In this document: positions 45,101 to 53,558 of the stretch, in pieces | How the letters are laid out: each line of letters starts with the position of its first letter | Numbering within the stretch: position 1 is the stretch's first letter | Notes under the pieces: model-generated | Databases searched by the model: none | What the model saw: only the letters and a program-made list of their open reading frames with translations | Told to the model about the DNA's origin: nothing | Origin: Dryocola sp036489025 | GTDB lineage: Bacteria; Pseudomonadota; Gammaproteobacteria; Enterobacterales; Enterobacteriaceae | Length of the DNA: 64,000 nt | NCBI GenBank assembly: GCA_036489025.1 | Contig: DASXGN010000036.1 | Coordinates: 62,001-126,000, forward strand | Direction: 5' to 3' | Translations under genes and position numbers: made by a program

Positions 45101-45510
45101 TGGTCATAAAGATCGGCGATACGAGAAGCAAGCTGGAAGAGCTTACGACCATTTTCATCTTCGGCAAGATAGTGTTGCAGCAGCGCAAATTCAGGCCTTT
45201 CCAGCATGCCGGGAATAAGCTTCATCAGTTTCCAGCTCATGCTTTGTTTATTAAAGGCGCTTTGCTCCGGGATACTCGGCAGAACACGAACGAACATGTC
45301 CCAAATAAAGCTGGCCGGAAGCGGGAACTCAATATTGGCGGCAATACCAAACTTTTGCGCCAGCGTCATTTGCAGCCACTGCGCCATGCCGGTGCTTTGC
45401 ACCAGTACCACCTCTGGCTGGAAAGGATCGGGAAGCGGCTGCCCCTCCACGATAAATTCCATAATAGCTTCCAGGACATCAAGGCGGTTGGAATGGTAAA
45501 CGCGCAACAT
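42133..45510 (-). CDS. recC: Exonuclease V subunit RecC
   Basis: 1125-aa subunit that splits the strands and recognises Chi inside RecBCD. Colinear with E. coli RecC (1122 aa): MLRVYHSNRLDVLEAIMEFIVEG at the N-terminus, NLYQRFI, FCSISALPP-type and PYAISDRR-like inactive helicase segments, FRFNGS at the end. The frame is open 34 codons upstream, but the start at 45510 matches the family. It begins 7 bp after ppdC and is probably in one transcript with the prepilin genes. Confidence 0.97.
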   Translation of the reverse strand: MLRVYHSNRLDVLEAIMEFIVEGQPLPDPFQPEVVLVQSTGMAQWLQMTLAQKFGIAANIEFPLPASFIWDMFVRVLPSIPEQSAFNKQSMSWKLMKLIPGMLERPEFALLQHYLAEDENGRKLFQLASRIADLYDQYLVYRPGWLSQWEQGKLVDNAGEAQLWQAPLWAALVQHTRELEQPEWHRANLYQRFISELENRDECPAGLPPRVFICGISALPPVYLQALQALGKHIDVHLLFTNPCRYYWGDIKDPSWLARLMSRRRRSHYQAESTLPLFKDNQSAPALFNAEGEQDVGNPMLASWGKLGRDYTFLLAELEQFEEIDVFVDIEPDNLLHSLQYDLLELQNNAVTGLTEEDYLHSHGKKTLAANDRSITFHECHSPQREVEVLHDRLLAMLEADPTLTPRDIIVMVADIDSYSPFIQAVFGNAAADRWLPFAISDRRASQAHPALQAFISLLTLPGSRFMAEDVLALLEVPALAARFAINEEGLRYLRQWVNESGVRWGIDDDNVREFDLPATGQHTWRFGLTRMLLGYAMDSKAGEWQSVLPYDESSGLIAELVGQLAELLMQLNRWRLALSVDRPLEEWVPVCREMLACFFLPDQDTEAALALIEKQWQEMLKHGLDAHYQQPVPLTLLHDELAQRLDQERISQRFLAGPVNFCTLMPMRSIPFKVVCLLGMNDGVYPRTLAPLGFDLMSQKPQRGDRSRRDDDRYLFLEALNSAQQRFYISYIGRSIQDNSRRYPSVLVEELLDYIAQSHCLPEDTDRTCDESGEAVKAHLIYQHSRTPFDASNFVPETLGQSYASEWLPAASEQGEAHVPFIQVLEDKGEDELTLEKLQRFWRHPVRAFFQLRLGINFWLEETDLPDAEPFTLDSLERFQMNQQLLNALVAGDDAQQLFRRYRAAGSLPYGAFGEIVWEDQLAEMQELSAKVIAERQNGTSVEVDLTLSGTRLVGWLSDVQNDGLLRWRPSVLNVAHGMSLWVEHVVWCAIGGEGSSRMYGRKASEWNFPALDSEQAKGYLQQLIDGYRKGMCQPLLLLPNSGGAWIKACYDPANDVILWDEQTQLKAKNKLLAAWEGNQMVAGEGADVWLQRLYRTLDNDYYEAVIGEAERYLLPLFRFNGSK

Positions 45511-45517
45511 AGAATCG

Positions 45518-45859
45518 CTACTCCTGACTGTTCTCTTCCGGTGGACAATGCAGCTGTGACAGCCGCCCTTCACGTCCCGCCGGGCTGGTAATGATAACGG
45601 CGATGCTGACACATCCCGCTTCAGATGTCTGCTCCCGGATGACTTTCCATTCTGCCGCGGGTTCAGGCGACTGAGGTTCGCTCATTTCAACCGCGAGGCG
45701 CCAAAGCTGGCGAAACTGCCACTGGGCATAAAATCCTTGTTGTAATACCCGGTGATATCCCAGCAGAGCCATCATCACGATGGCAAAAAGCGCCAGCGCG
45801 CACAAAACTTCCGGCAGGCTGAAACCCTGCTCTCTCGGCGCTATTCCGGCAGCAGGCAT
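45518..45859 (-). CDS. ppdC: Prepilin-type protein PpdC
   Basis: 113-aa minor pseudopilin with a type IV leader: REQGFSLPEVLCALALFAIVMMALLGYH, where cleavage is expected after the Gly and the Glu sits at +5. I chose ATG 45859 (GGGAGCCCA before it); the longer frame overlaps ygdB and has no leader. It overlaps ygdB by 19 bp and lies just before recC. Confidence 0.9.
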   Translation of the reverse strand: MPAAGIAPREQGFSLPEVLCALALFAIVMMALLGYHRVLQQGFYAQWQFRQLWRLAVEMSEPQSPEPAAEWKVIREQTSEAGCVSIAVIITSPAGREGRLSQLHCPPEENSQE

Positions 45860-46272
45860 TGGGCTCCCTCCTTCAAAGGGCAAAAGTCTATCCAACCGTG
45901 AATGGCTGTACGCCAGCGGTTGTTCACAAGCTTTCCCCAGCGCCAAAGCGTCACGGGTGTTTTATCCACGCTGGAAAGCTTTTGCGCCGCCATTAAACTT
46001 TCTCCTTTGCCGGTTACTCTCAGGCACGCCCGCCATTGACTGTCTTTGCGCTGGCACTGCCATTGCTCCATACCCTGCCAACGTTGACGGCGGCCCCAGG
46101 CAAGAGCTGAGACAGCCCCTGCATAGCTTTTTAAATAGCCGACTTCCCGGGCTACGCCAGCCTGCTGTTGGTTAAGCTGCTGCTGAAGACCATGCAGCAT
46201 CAGCAGGCCTAAGGCCATAAGGAGCAGGACGAAAGCCAGTGAGCTGCTGCCGGATTGCCTGTTCGCTTTCAC
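45841..46272 (-). CDS. ygdB: DUF2509 prepilin-cluster protein YgdB
   Basis: 143-aa protein with an N-terminal hydrophobic segment (SSLAFVLLLMALGLLMLHGLQQQ) resembling PilX/PulK-type minor pilin components. Molecular role is not established. The start is GTG, overlapping the ppdB stop (GTGA). It is encoded between ppdB and ppdC as in E. coli. Confidence 0.9.
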   Translation of the reverse strand: MKANRQSGSSSLAFVLLLMALGLLMLHGLQQQLNQQQAGVAREVGYLKSYAGAVSALAWGRRQRWQGMEQWQCQRKDSQWRACLRVTGKGESLMAAQKLSSVDKTPVTLWRWGKLVNNRWRTAIHGWIDFCPLKEGAQCLLPE

Positions 46273-46829
46273 AAATTGTATCCCACCACGATATGTCTTA
46301 ATGACGCAGATTGGCCGCCTTGCCTGAGCATCGCCACCAGCCTGACTTCCAGCAGCGGCGGCAACGATTTACGTGCCTGCTGCGTTATTGAAAAATGATT
46401 AACCGTCAGCAGCTCCGGGTCAGTGAGTTTCTCCCAGCCACTTCCCTCACAGCCAGTCGCCCCTTTCAGCGTCTCTATGCTACCGCTGCGCAATCGGTAT
46501 CCCGTGGCTTCTGCTTCGGCATGGCCTGCTGGCTCCCAGCGTCCGTTGCTGTTGGTGTCCCAGCTAAGAATTGCACAGTCACCGCCCTGGCTAAGGATCA
46601 GTGCTTTACCTTTACACTCTCCGTGGCAATAGCCTGCTCGGCGCAGGTTTTTACCGATGCTAAAAGCGAGCTGCCAGAGCGACTCCTGCAAGGCTTCCTG
46701 CCGATACTGCAGCAAAACACATCGCTGCAACGCAGGAAACAACCGCCCTGCCCCCAGTAAAACGATGCTGCTTAAGGTCATAGCAATCAGGGTTTCAAGC
46801 AGGGTAAAACCCCGCTGATCTAGCTGCAT
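46269..46829 (-). CDS. ppdB: Prepilin-type protein PpdB
   Basis: 186-aa minor pseudopilin of the PulJ type. The leader QRGFTLLETLIAMTLSSIVLLGAGRLF has the Gly-Phe cleavage point and Glu5. The mature part contains cysteines (CHGECKGK, CAILSWD, CEGSGW) typical of this family. It overlaps ppdA by 10 bp. Confidence 0.92.
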   Translation of the reverse strand: MQLDQRGFTLLETLIAMTLSSIVLLGAGRLFPALQRCVLLQYRQEALQESLWQLAFSIGKNLRRAGYCHGECKGKALILSQGGDCAILSWDTNSNGRWEPAGHAEAEATGYRLRSGSIETLKGATGCEGSGWEKLTDPELLTVNHFSITQQARKSLPPLLEVRLVAMLRQGGQSASLRHIVVGYNL

Positions 46830-47293
46830 TTATTTTCCCCATCTGGTCTGCACAGCCTGATACGTCCCCAGGCAGACAGGATGATGCGCCATTCACCCGC
46901 GGGACTTTGCAGCACCAGATGACCGGGCCACGCCGTACTTTTCTGACCATAAAAACCCAGACCCGCGGTTATCTCGGCCAGGTCAACATCCTCGAAAGGC
47001 TGCTTTAGCTGCTGTCGCGATGCGTTTTCGCACCTTTCGTTTGCCTGTTCGGTGGTTGTTAAACACCAGGAGGAACCTGAACGCACAAGCCTGAGTAGAC
47101 GATCGGTATTTTTCCAGTTGGCCTCGCTGCGCAACTGCTCCAGAAGAAGCTTTACCTGCTGCACGCTAATCCACAGGCGCTGCTGTTGCTGCCATTTTTG
47201 CCAGCCATTTATGCCCCCTGCGCCCAGCATCACGCTAATCGCCATAACCAACATGACTTCTACCAGGCTAAATCCACGCTGTTTAATTTTCAT
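46820..47293 (-). CDS. ppdA: Prepilin-type protein PpdA
   Basis: 157-aa minor pseudopilin of the GspH/FimT type. MKIKQRGFSLVEVMLVMAISVMLGAGGINGW carries the Gly-Phe cleavage site and the Glu at +5 followed by the hydrophobic helix. First gene of ppdA-ppdB-ygdB-ppdC-recC. No assembly ATPase, secretin or major pilin is present in the window, so these minor pilins must work with a system encoded elsewhere. Confidence 0.92.
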   Translation of the reverse strand: MKIKQRGFSLVEVMLVMAISVMLGAGGINGWQKWQQQQRLWISVQQVKLLLEQLRSEANWKNTDRLLRLVRSGSSWCLTTTEQANERCENASRQQLKQPFEDVDLAEITAGLGFYGQKSTAWPGHLVLQSPAGEWRIILSAWGRIRLCRPDGENKCS

Positions 47294-47430
47294 GAACGGA
47301 GTTTGCCGGGCAAAAAAGTAGCCTGCCAGGGCGAAGTAAAACTTTATCGAGGCGTCTCGAAGAAAAAATTACGTAATTGCGGTGGGTTACATGAAGGCCG
47401 GAAGGAGGTTCGTAAGTCTGAACGGAGGAT

Positions 47431-47458
47431 AAAAAAAACCGGCGCATAATCGCACCGG
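47431..47458 (-). terminator. Terminator of thyA
   Basis: Minus-strand stem CCGGTGCG/CGCCGG (one G-U pair) followed by eight T residues, 21 bp after the thyA stop codon. Confidence 0.85.
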
Positions 47459-47478
47459 CTGTGTCAGTTTGTCAGCGA

Positions 47479-48273
47479 TTAGATAGCAACCGGGGCTTTA
47501 ATCGCGGGATGAGGGTCGTAGCCTTCAATGTCGAAGTCTTCAAAACGGTAATCAAACAGGGACGCAGGCTGACGTTTAATCACCAGCTTCGGCAGAGCAC
47601 GCGGTTCACGGGTGAGCTGCAGATTCGTCTGTTCAAGATGGTTGCTGTAGAGGTGAGTATCGCCACCCGTCCAGACGAAATCACCGACTTCCAGGTCACA
47701 CTGCTGCGCCATCATATGTACCAGCAGCGCATAGCTGGCGATATTAAACGGCAGGCCAAGGAAGATGTCGCATGAACGCTGATAAAGCTGGCAAGAGAGC
47801 TTACCGTCGGCCACGTAGAACTGGAAGAAAGCATGGCAAGGTGCCAGCGCCATCTTGTCGAGTTCACCCACGTTCCATGCCGAGACAATAATGCGGCGCG
47901 AATCCGGATCGCTTTTCAACTGGTTGACTACCGTCGTGAGCTGGTCGATATGACGGCCATCCGGTGTGGCCCATGAACGCCACTGCTTGCCATAAACCGG
48001 GCCCAGATCGCCATTTTCATCAGCCCATTCGTCCCAGATAGTGACTTTGTTTTCGCGAAGATAGGCAATATTGGTCTCGCCTTTCAGAAACCACAGCAGC
48101 TCATGAATAATGGAGCGTAAATGACAACGTTTCGTGGTCACCAGCGGGAAACCTTCCTGCAAATTAAAACGCATTTGATGCCCGAAAATCGACAGCGTGC
48201 CGGTGCCGGTGCGGTCATTTTTTGGGGTGCCTTCATCAAGCACTTTTTTCATCAAATCAAGATACTGTTGCAT
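47479..48273 (-). CDS. thyA: Thymidylate synthase
   Basis: 264-aa enzyme making dTMP from dUMP with methylene-tetrahydrofolate. The catalytic Cys is in LAPCHAFFQFYV (residue 146). QRSCDIFLGLPFNIASYALLVHMMAQQ and GDTHLYSNH are the substrate-binding segments. Same length as E. coli ThyA. The 6-bp gap after lgt indicates co-transcription. Confidence 0.98.
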   Translation of the reverse strand: MQQYLDLMKKVLDEGTPKNDRTGTGTLSIFGHQMRFNLQEGFPLVTTKRCHLRSIIHELLWFLKGETNIAYLRENKVTIWDEWADENGDLGPVYGKQWRSWATPDGRHIDQLTTVVNQLKSDPDSRRIIVSAWNVGELDKMALAPCHAFFQFYVADGKLSCQLYQRSCDIFLGLPFNIASYALLVHMMAQQCDLEVGDFVWTGGDTHLYSNHLEQTNLQLTREPRALPKLVIKRQPASLFDYRFEDFDIEGYDPHPAIKAPVAI

Positions 48274-48279
48274 ATTTCC

Positions 48280-49155
48280 TCACGAAAGCTGTTGCTGCGG
48301 GCGACGACGGTAGGCCCAAATCATCATAATCGCACCGGCTACAATCATCGGGATAGAAAGAATCTGCCCCATGCTGATGTATTGCACCCATTCACCCGTG
48401 AACTGAGCATCCGGCTGGCGGAAGAACTCAACGATGATGCGGAATGCGCCGTAGCCAATCAGGAACAGGCCAGAAACAGCACCCATAGGGCGCGGCTTGC
48501 GAATAAAGATATTCAGGATGATGAACAGCACAACGCCTTCAAGCACCATTTCATACAGCTGCGAAGGGTGGCGCGGCAAGACGCCGTAGGTGTTGAACAG
48601 AGACTGCCATTCAGGATGAGTTGCCAGCAGGCCAATATCTTCACTGCGGGACCCCGGGAACAGCATCGCCCAGCGGAAGTTAGGGTCGACACGGCCCCAA
48701 AGCTCACCGTTGATAAAGTTGCCCAGACGGCCCGCGCCCAGCCCAAATGGAATCAGCGGTGCAATAAAATCAGAAATCTGGAAGAAGGTGCGCTTAGTGC
48801 GGCGCGCAAACCAGATCATCACGCAGATAACGCCGACCAGCCCACCGTGGAAGGACATCCCACCATCCCAGACTTTAAACAGGTACAGTGGGTCGGCAAG
48901 AAACGTGGGCAGATTGTAGAAGAAGACGTAGCCCAGTCGGCCACCGAGGAAGACCCCGAGGAAACCCGCATACAGCAGGTTTTCTACTTCGTTTTTAGTC
49001 CAGCCGCTTCCCGGTTTATTGGCACGGCGTCCGGCCAGCCACATCGCGAAAATAAACCCAACCAGGTACATCATCCCGTACCAGTGCAGGGAAACCGGCC
49101 CGACGGAAAAAATTACCGGGTCAAATTCAGGGAACCGCAGATAGCCACTATTCAT
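48280..49155 (-). CDS. lgt: Prolipoprotein diacylglyceryl transferase
   Basis: 291-aa seven-helix inner-membrane enzyme that adds diacylglycerol to the lipobox cysteine of lipoproteins, such as MltA, YgdI and YgdR of this window. Key segments are FLGGRLGYVFFYN, MSFHGGLVGV and IPFGLGAGRLGNFINGELWGR. ATG 49155 (MNSGYLRFPEFDPVIF) matches E. coli in length (291 aa); the open frame upstream is not part of the protein. Confidence 0.97.
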   Translation of the reverse strand: MNSGYLRFPEFDPVIFSVGPVSLHWYGMMYLVGFIFAMWLAGRRANKPGSGWTKNEVENLLYAGFLGVFLGGRLGYVFFYNLPTFLADPLYLFKVWDGGMSFHGGLVGVICVMIWFARRTKRTFFQISDFIAPLIPFGLGAGRLGNFINGELWGRVDPNFRWAMLFPGSRSEDIGLLATHPEWQSLFNTYGVLPRHPSQLYEMVLEGVVLFIILNIFIRKPRPMGAVSGLFLIGYGAFRIIVEFFRQPDAQFTGEWVQYISMGQILSIPMIVAGAIMMIWAYRRRPQQQLS

Positions 49156-49323
49156 AGTCACCACAAACCATTGTTGCCCACCGTAAAGGACGGCGGGTTG
49201 CAAGTACGCACCGGTGCCGATGCGCTCCGAAAGCAGCGGATCATAGCACAAAGGCCTGGGCGGTTGAGTCCGGGAAGTTGTAAAAGATATGTAATACCGG
49301 GTTTTAGAACCCGACTCAGAAAG

Positions 49324-51570
49324 CTAGCGCCCGCCGCGAATCAGGCCGCCCATGCCGCGCCTTTCCATAAAAGCGGCAACCTGGTGACGTACCTCTGTCG
49401 CCAGCTGCGCATCCAGGCTTCGTTCAGCCAGCTGCTGAACTTCTTCCAGATCGATATGCCGCAGCAGATACTTCACGCGGGCCACCGAGCGGCCGTTCAT
49501 CGACAGATGTCGATAGCCCATACCCACCAGAAGCGCCACGCACATCGGGTCGCCGGCCATTTCACCGCACAGGCACAGGTCAATTTCATGGCGCTCAGCT
49601 TCGCAGGCAATATGGTGCAGCACTCTCAGCATCGCGGGGTGCAGGCTGTCGTAAAGGCTGGCTACGCGGGTATTATTGCGATCGACGGCCAGCAGATACT
49701 GCGTCAGGTCGTTGGTGCCCACAGAAATAAAATCGACCCGGCTGGCGAGATGCCCCAACATAAAGACCATGGAAGGGACTTCGACCATCACACCGAGACG
49801 AGGTTTAGGCAGAGGATAACCCAGTACTTCCTCAACTTCTCGCCCGGCCCGGTCGATCAGGCGGCGCGCCTCGTCCACTTCTTCCAGGCTGGTGATCATC
49901 GGCAGCAGGATGCTTAAGTTGCCCGTGGCGGCGTTAGCACGCAGCATAGCGCGAACCTGCACCAGGAAGATTTCCGGCTGGTCCAGCGTGATACGTATTC
50001 CGCGCCAGCCCAGGCAGGGGTTTTCTTCGCTGATAGGCATGTAGGGCAGCTGTTTATCGGCCCCGACGTCCAGCGTGCGCAGCGTGACTGGTTTGTCATT
50101 AAACATTTGCAGCATGCCCTGATACTGCGCGACCTGCTCTTCCTCGGAAGGGAAGCCGCTTTGCAGCATGAAGGGGATTTCGGTGCGGTACAGCCCGATG
50201 CCGTCAATACGGCTGCCGAGCTTTTCTTCGTGTTCAGGGCTAAGGCCCGCGTTGAGCATGACCTGTACGCGCTCACCGCTTTTTAGCGCCGCAGGCATGT
50301 CGACGTCGTCTTCCGCCAGGCGGCTCAGCTCGTTTTCTTCGCTGACAAGGCGCTGATATTCCTGCAGCAGAACGGATTCAGGATCGACCAGCAGCTCGCC
50401 GCGGTAGCCGTCAACCACCAGCGTACGGCGATGCAGTACCGAAGGCTGAATATCGGCTCCCATAACCGTTGGTATGCCTAGCGCGCGCACCATGATGGCC
50501 GCGTGGGAGTTCGCCGCACCGTCTCGTACGACGACACCGGCAAGGCGGTTTTGCGGTAGCTCTGCGAGGGTGGTTGCCGAAAGCTCATCGGCAACCAGGA
50601 TAAAGCGTTCAGGCCAGGTGTTCGGCCCCTGAATGGTATCGTCGAGGTGGAACAGCAGGCGTTGCCCTAACGCTTTCAGGTCGCCCGCCCGCTCTTTGAG
50701 ATAGCTGTCCGTCAGGCTGGCAAACTGTTCGGCGAATTTCTCGACGACCTTTTTCACCGCCCATTCAGCAACCGAGCCTTTATCCACTTCGCCATACAGC
50801 TCCCGGCGCAGTCTGGCATCGGTTAGCAGGTGCGAATAAAGATCGAAGATCGCGGCGGTTTCTTTCTGAGCGCCAGCGGCAAAACGCTTGCTATAGCGGC
50901 GGAATTCATTGGACGCTTCTTCAAGCGCGGCGGTAAGACGTTCGCGCTCAAGGATGGTATCAAGCGTTGAGGCTTCGGATACCTGTTCCATCAGCGGCAG
51001 CGTGGAGTCCATCCAGCCTTCAGCAATCGCTACCCCCGGCGAAGCCGGAAGCGCGCGAATTCTCGTCTGGCGATACTGGCCAAACAGAGCGGTAAGCTGG
51101 GACTGAGACAAAATACCCGCCATCTGCGTGGCTAGCGTGACAAGGAAGGATTCTTCGCTTTCGTCGTACTGACGATGTTCGCGCTGCTGGACGACCAGCA
51201 CGCCCAGCAGCTGACGACGCTGGATGATCGGCACGCCAAGAAAGGCGCGGAAACGCTCTTCTTTTACCGCCGGAACGTATTTAAAGCTGGGGTGTTTTTG
51301 CGCATCCGCAAGGTTTATGGGCTCGGCCAGTCGCCCAACCAGGCCCACAATGCCTTCATCAAATGCGAGAGTGACGGTACGTCCGCGCGGCTTTTTTAGC
51401 CCTTTGGTTGCCATCAGGTAATAGCAACGCCGGTCGTGATCCGCGAGATAAACCGAGCATACCTCGGTGTCCATCGCAAGGCAGATATCCGTCACCAGGA
51501 TATCCAGCGCCTCATTGAGACGCGGGGCACTGGCTACCTTTTCAACTATTTCTCGCAAACGGGTGAGCAT
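49324..51570 (-). CDS. ptsP: Nitrogen PTS enzyme I PtsP
   Basis: 748-aa EI-Ntr that starts the nitrogen phosphotransferase relay (to NPr and EIIA-Ntr). An N-terminal GAF domain (about 1-165), which senses glutamine and 2-oxoglutarate in E. coli, precedes the enzyme I part. The phospho-His is in GAANSHAAIMVRALGIPTVMG (about residue 356), and the PEP-binding barrel includes LGWRGIRI and LCGEMAGDP. Separated from rppH by 12 bp. Confidence 0.97.
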   Translation of the reverse strand: MLTRLREIVEKVASAPRLNEALDILVTDICLAMDTEVCSVYLADHDRRCYYLMATKGLKKPRGRTVTLAFDEGIVGLVGRLAEPINLADAQKHPSFKYVPAVKEERFRAFLGVPIIQRRQLLGVLVVQQREHRQYDESEESFLVTLATQMAGILSQSQLTALFGQYRQTRIRALPASPGVAIAEGWMDSTLPLMEQVSEASTLDTILERERLTAALEEASNEFRRYSKRFAAGAQKETAAIFDLYSHLLTDARLRRELYGEVDKGSVAEWAVKKVVEKFAEQFASLTDSYLKERAGDLKALGQRLLFHLDDTIQGPNTWPERFILVADELSATTLAELPQNRLAGVVVRDGAANSHAAIMVRALGIPTVMGADIQPSVLHRRTLVVDGYRGELLVDPESVLLQEYQRLVSEENELSRLAEDDVDMPAALKSGERVQVMLNAGLSPEHEEKLGSRIDGIGLYRTEIPFMLQSGFPSEEEQVAQYQGMLQMFNDKPVTLRTLDVGADKQLPYMPISEENPCLGWRGIRITLDQPEIFLVQVRAMLRANAATGNLSILLPMITSLEEVDEARRLIDRAGREVEEVLGYPLPKPRLGVMVEVPSMVFMLGHLASRVDFISVGTNDLTQYLLAVDRNNTRVASLYDSLHPAMLRVLHHIACEAERHEIDLCLCGEMAGDPMCVALLVGMGYRHLSMNGRSVARVKYLLRHIDLEEVQQLAERSLDAQLATEVRHQVAAFMERRGMGGLIRGGR

Positions 51571-51582
51571 TTTCTGCGTGAC

Positions 51583-52113
51583 TTAACCTCTTTTACGTCG
51601 CCATGCGGGCGCGTTATTGCGTGGTGGCGTAACTTCCTGCAGCGGCATAACGACGCTGGCAAACTCTTTCATCACCCGACGATAAACATCGCGCTTAAAT
51701 GAGACGACCTGACGAACCGGGTACCAGTAGCTTACCCAACGCCAGCCATCAAACTCAGGGGTGCTGCTGGTTTGCATATTGATGTCGTTATCAGAGCTAA
51801 TCAACTGCAAAAGAAACCATTTTTGTTTCTGGCCGATACAAACCGGCTTTGTGTCCCAACGCACCAAACGTTTCGGTAATTTGTAACGTAACCAGTTGCG
51901 GGTCGAGGCGAGAATACGGACATCTTTTCGCTGTAAACCAACTTCTTCAAAAAGCTCACGGTACATCGCCTGCTCAGGGGATTCGCCGGGATTGATGCCA
52001 CCCTGCGGAAACTGCCAGGAATGCTGACCAAAACGCCTGGCCCACATCACCTGCCCTTGCCGATTACAGATTACAATACCAACATTCGGGCGGTAGCCAT
52101 CATCATCGATCAC
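51583..52113 (-). CDS. rppH: RNA pyrophosphohydrolase RppH
   Basis: 176-aa Nudix enzyme that removes pyrophosphate from 5'-triphosphate mRNAs and so triggers RNase E decay. The Nudix box GGINPGESPEQAMYRELFEEVGL (about 38-60) is complete. The start is GTG (MIDDDGYRPNVGIVICN), as in E. coli. Upstream of ptsP in the same operon. Confidence 0.97.
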   Translation of the reverse strand: MIDDDGYRPNVGIVICNRQGQVMWARRFGQHSWQFPQGGINPGESPEQAMYRELFEEVGLQRKDVRILASTRNWLRYKLPKRLVRWDTKPVCIGQKQKWFLLQLISSDNDINMQTSSTPEFDGWRWVSYWYPVRQVVSFKRDVYRRVMKEFASVVMPLQEVTPPRNNAPAWRRKRG

Positions 52114-52199
52114 CGGACTACCTCAAATAAAACCTGGATTGCGCGATTGTTTCATACAAGCCTCAGGCGGTAAACCACTCTTCACCGTGAACCTTGACG

Positions 52200-52740
52200 T
52201 ATAACATTTGAATAACTCACAAATTTAACCCGAGTTATAAACAGATGAGCAAAATCACCCGCTGTTTTATTCACTTTTTCTGTGGATATCACTGTGAAAA
52301 ACTAGCCGATACTCTCGGGACAACTTCTGATAACTCAAATTGAGAGAAATCCCAGACTGTAAAAAAGTAATTATAATTCATTTGATTGCAGGCATAAAAC
52401 CTGTTCATAACTTTAATAACGTGACTTGCATCACACACGAAGATCGCGAGCTGATGAAAGATCGACCAATGCCGTTTTTATCCACAGAATGTGTCAACAA
52501 CTTGGTCACAAATCGCCGAAAAAATGTGTTTTGCCCCTCAGTCAAGGCTGTAAATCGAACCAGTAGTGCTGCTAATTCACAGTTATCCCATTTTTCTGTG
52601 GATAACCCGGTGTAAGATCCTGTTCATTGTCAGTGACCAGAATTGGAAAAGATTTTTTCACTGCGCTCAATATGCGCAGCTTTCCAAAAAAAGTCATTAC
52701 AAATCATGAAATTGATATTACTCACGCGAACAGGCTAAAC
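52200..52740. promoter_or_regulatory. DARS2 DnaA-reactivating region
   Basis: AT-rich 684-bp gap between rppH and mutH, the place where DARS2 lies in E. coli; DARS2 converts ADP-DnaA to ATP-DnaA. DnaA boxes by eye: TTATCCACA at 52478-52486 (plus) and 52597-52605 (minus), both perfect. Near matches are ATATCCACA at 52281-52289 (minus), TTATAAACA at 52235-52243 (plus) and TTGGTCACA at 52502-52510 (plus). A candidate IHF site (AATCATGAAATTGATA) is at 52702-52717. The exact limits and the Fis sites cannot be fixed by eye. Confidence 0.75.
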
Positions 52741-52797
52741 TATTTGCACATTGTGGGTAAACCACGGCTATTTTTTAACCACATGGCAGTTAGCGCG

Positions 52798-53484
52798 ATG
52801 CATTCACTCCGCCCCTTGCTTCATCCCCCCGAAAACGAACACATTTTGCTGGCGCAGGCGCAGAGCCTGGCGGGCTATACCCTCGGAGAACTGGCTGCGC
52901 TGGCAGGACTTCCAATTCCGCCCGATCTTAAACGCGACAAAGGCTGGATCGGTATTTTGCTTGAGCTTTGGCTGGGCGCAAGCGCAGGCAGTAAGCCGGA
53001 ACAGGATTTTGCCGCGCTGGGCATTGAGCTGAAAACCATACCAATCGATAGCCGCGGTCGTCCGCTGGAAACCACCTTCGTTTGCGTCGCTCCGCTTACC
53101 GGCAATACCGGGGTAGTATGGGAGACAAGCCATGTGCGACATAAACTCAAGCGCGTGCTGTGGATCCCGGTTGAAGGCGAACGGCAGATTCCGCTGGCCG
53201 AGCGCCGGGTCGGCAGCCCGCTGCTGTGGGAGCCTTCAGAGGAGGAAGATCGCCAGCTGCGCCTCGACTGGGAAGAGCTGATGGATTTGATCGTGCTGGG
53301 CCAGGTAGAGCGCATCACCGCCCGTCACGGTGAGGTGTTGCAGCTGCGCCCTAAGGCGGCGAACAGCAAAGCGCTAACCGAAGCGATTGGCCTCGACGGA
53401 TCGCGGATCCTCACGCTCCCTCGCGGCTTTTATCTGAAGAAAAACTTTACCTCCGCGCTGCTGGCGCGCCATTTCCAGCTGTAG
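52798..53484 (+). CDS. mutH: DNA mismatch repair endonuclease MutH
   Basis: 228-aa endonuclease that nicks the unmethylated strand at hemimethylated GATC under MutS/MutL control. The catalytic D-X6-E-X-K motif is intact in DFAALGIELKTIP (about residues 69-79). LPRGFYLKKNFTSALLARHF ends the protein. Start uncertain: ATG 52798 (MHSLRPLLHPPENE) aligns with E. coli (229 aa), while ATG 52783 adds five residues; neither has a good ribosome site. The longer frame back to 52627 runs into the DnaA-box region and is not coding. Confidence 0.95.
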   Translation: MHSLRPLLHPPENEHILLAQAQSLAGYTLGELAALAGLPIPPDLKRDKGWIGILLELWLGASAGSKPEQDFAALGIELKTIPIDSRGRPLETTFVCVAPLTGNTGVVWETSHVRHKLKRVLWIPVEGERQIPLAERRVGSPLLWEPSEEEDRQLRLDWEELMDLIVLGQVERITARHGEVLQLRPKAANSKALTEAIGLDGSRILTLPRGFYLKKNFTSALLARHFQL

Positions 53485-53558
53485 CACCAATTAATTTGCA
53501 CTCCCTTTCGGGCACGCGCTTATAATTAGCGTTTTCATTTTTTGGCAGGACTTTTTTG

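Noticed and set aside
48121..49917. 598-codon open frame on the plus strand
   Set aside because: It is antisense to thyA, lgt and ptsP, has no recognisable domain, and is rich in His/Gln/Arg, the usual composition of shadow frames in GC-rich genes.
52478..52605. DnaA boxes suggesting a replication origin
   Set aside because: Gene context (rppH-mutH) is that of DARS2, there are no AT-rich 13-mers or dense GATC sites, and oriC in this family lies by gidA/mnmG.
52627..52797. N-terminal extension of MutH
   Set aside because: The extra 57 residues have no similarity to MutH and the DNA is AT-rich non-coding sequence next to the DnaA boxes.
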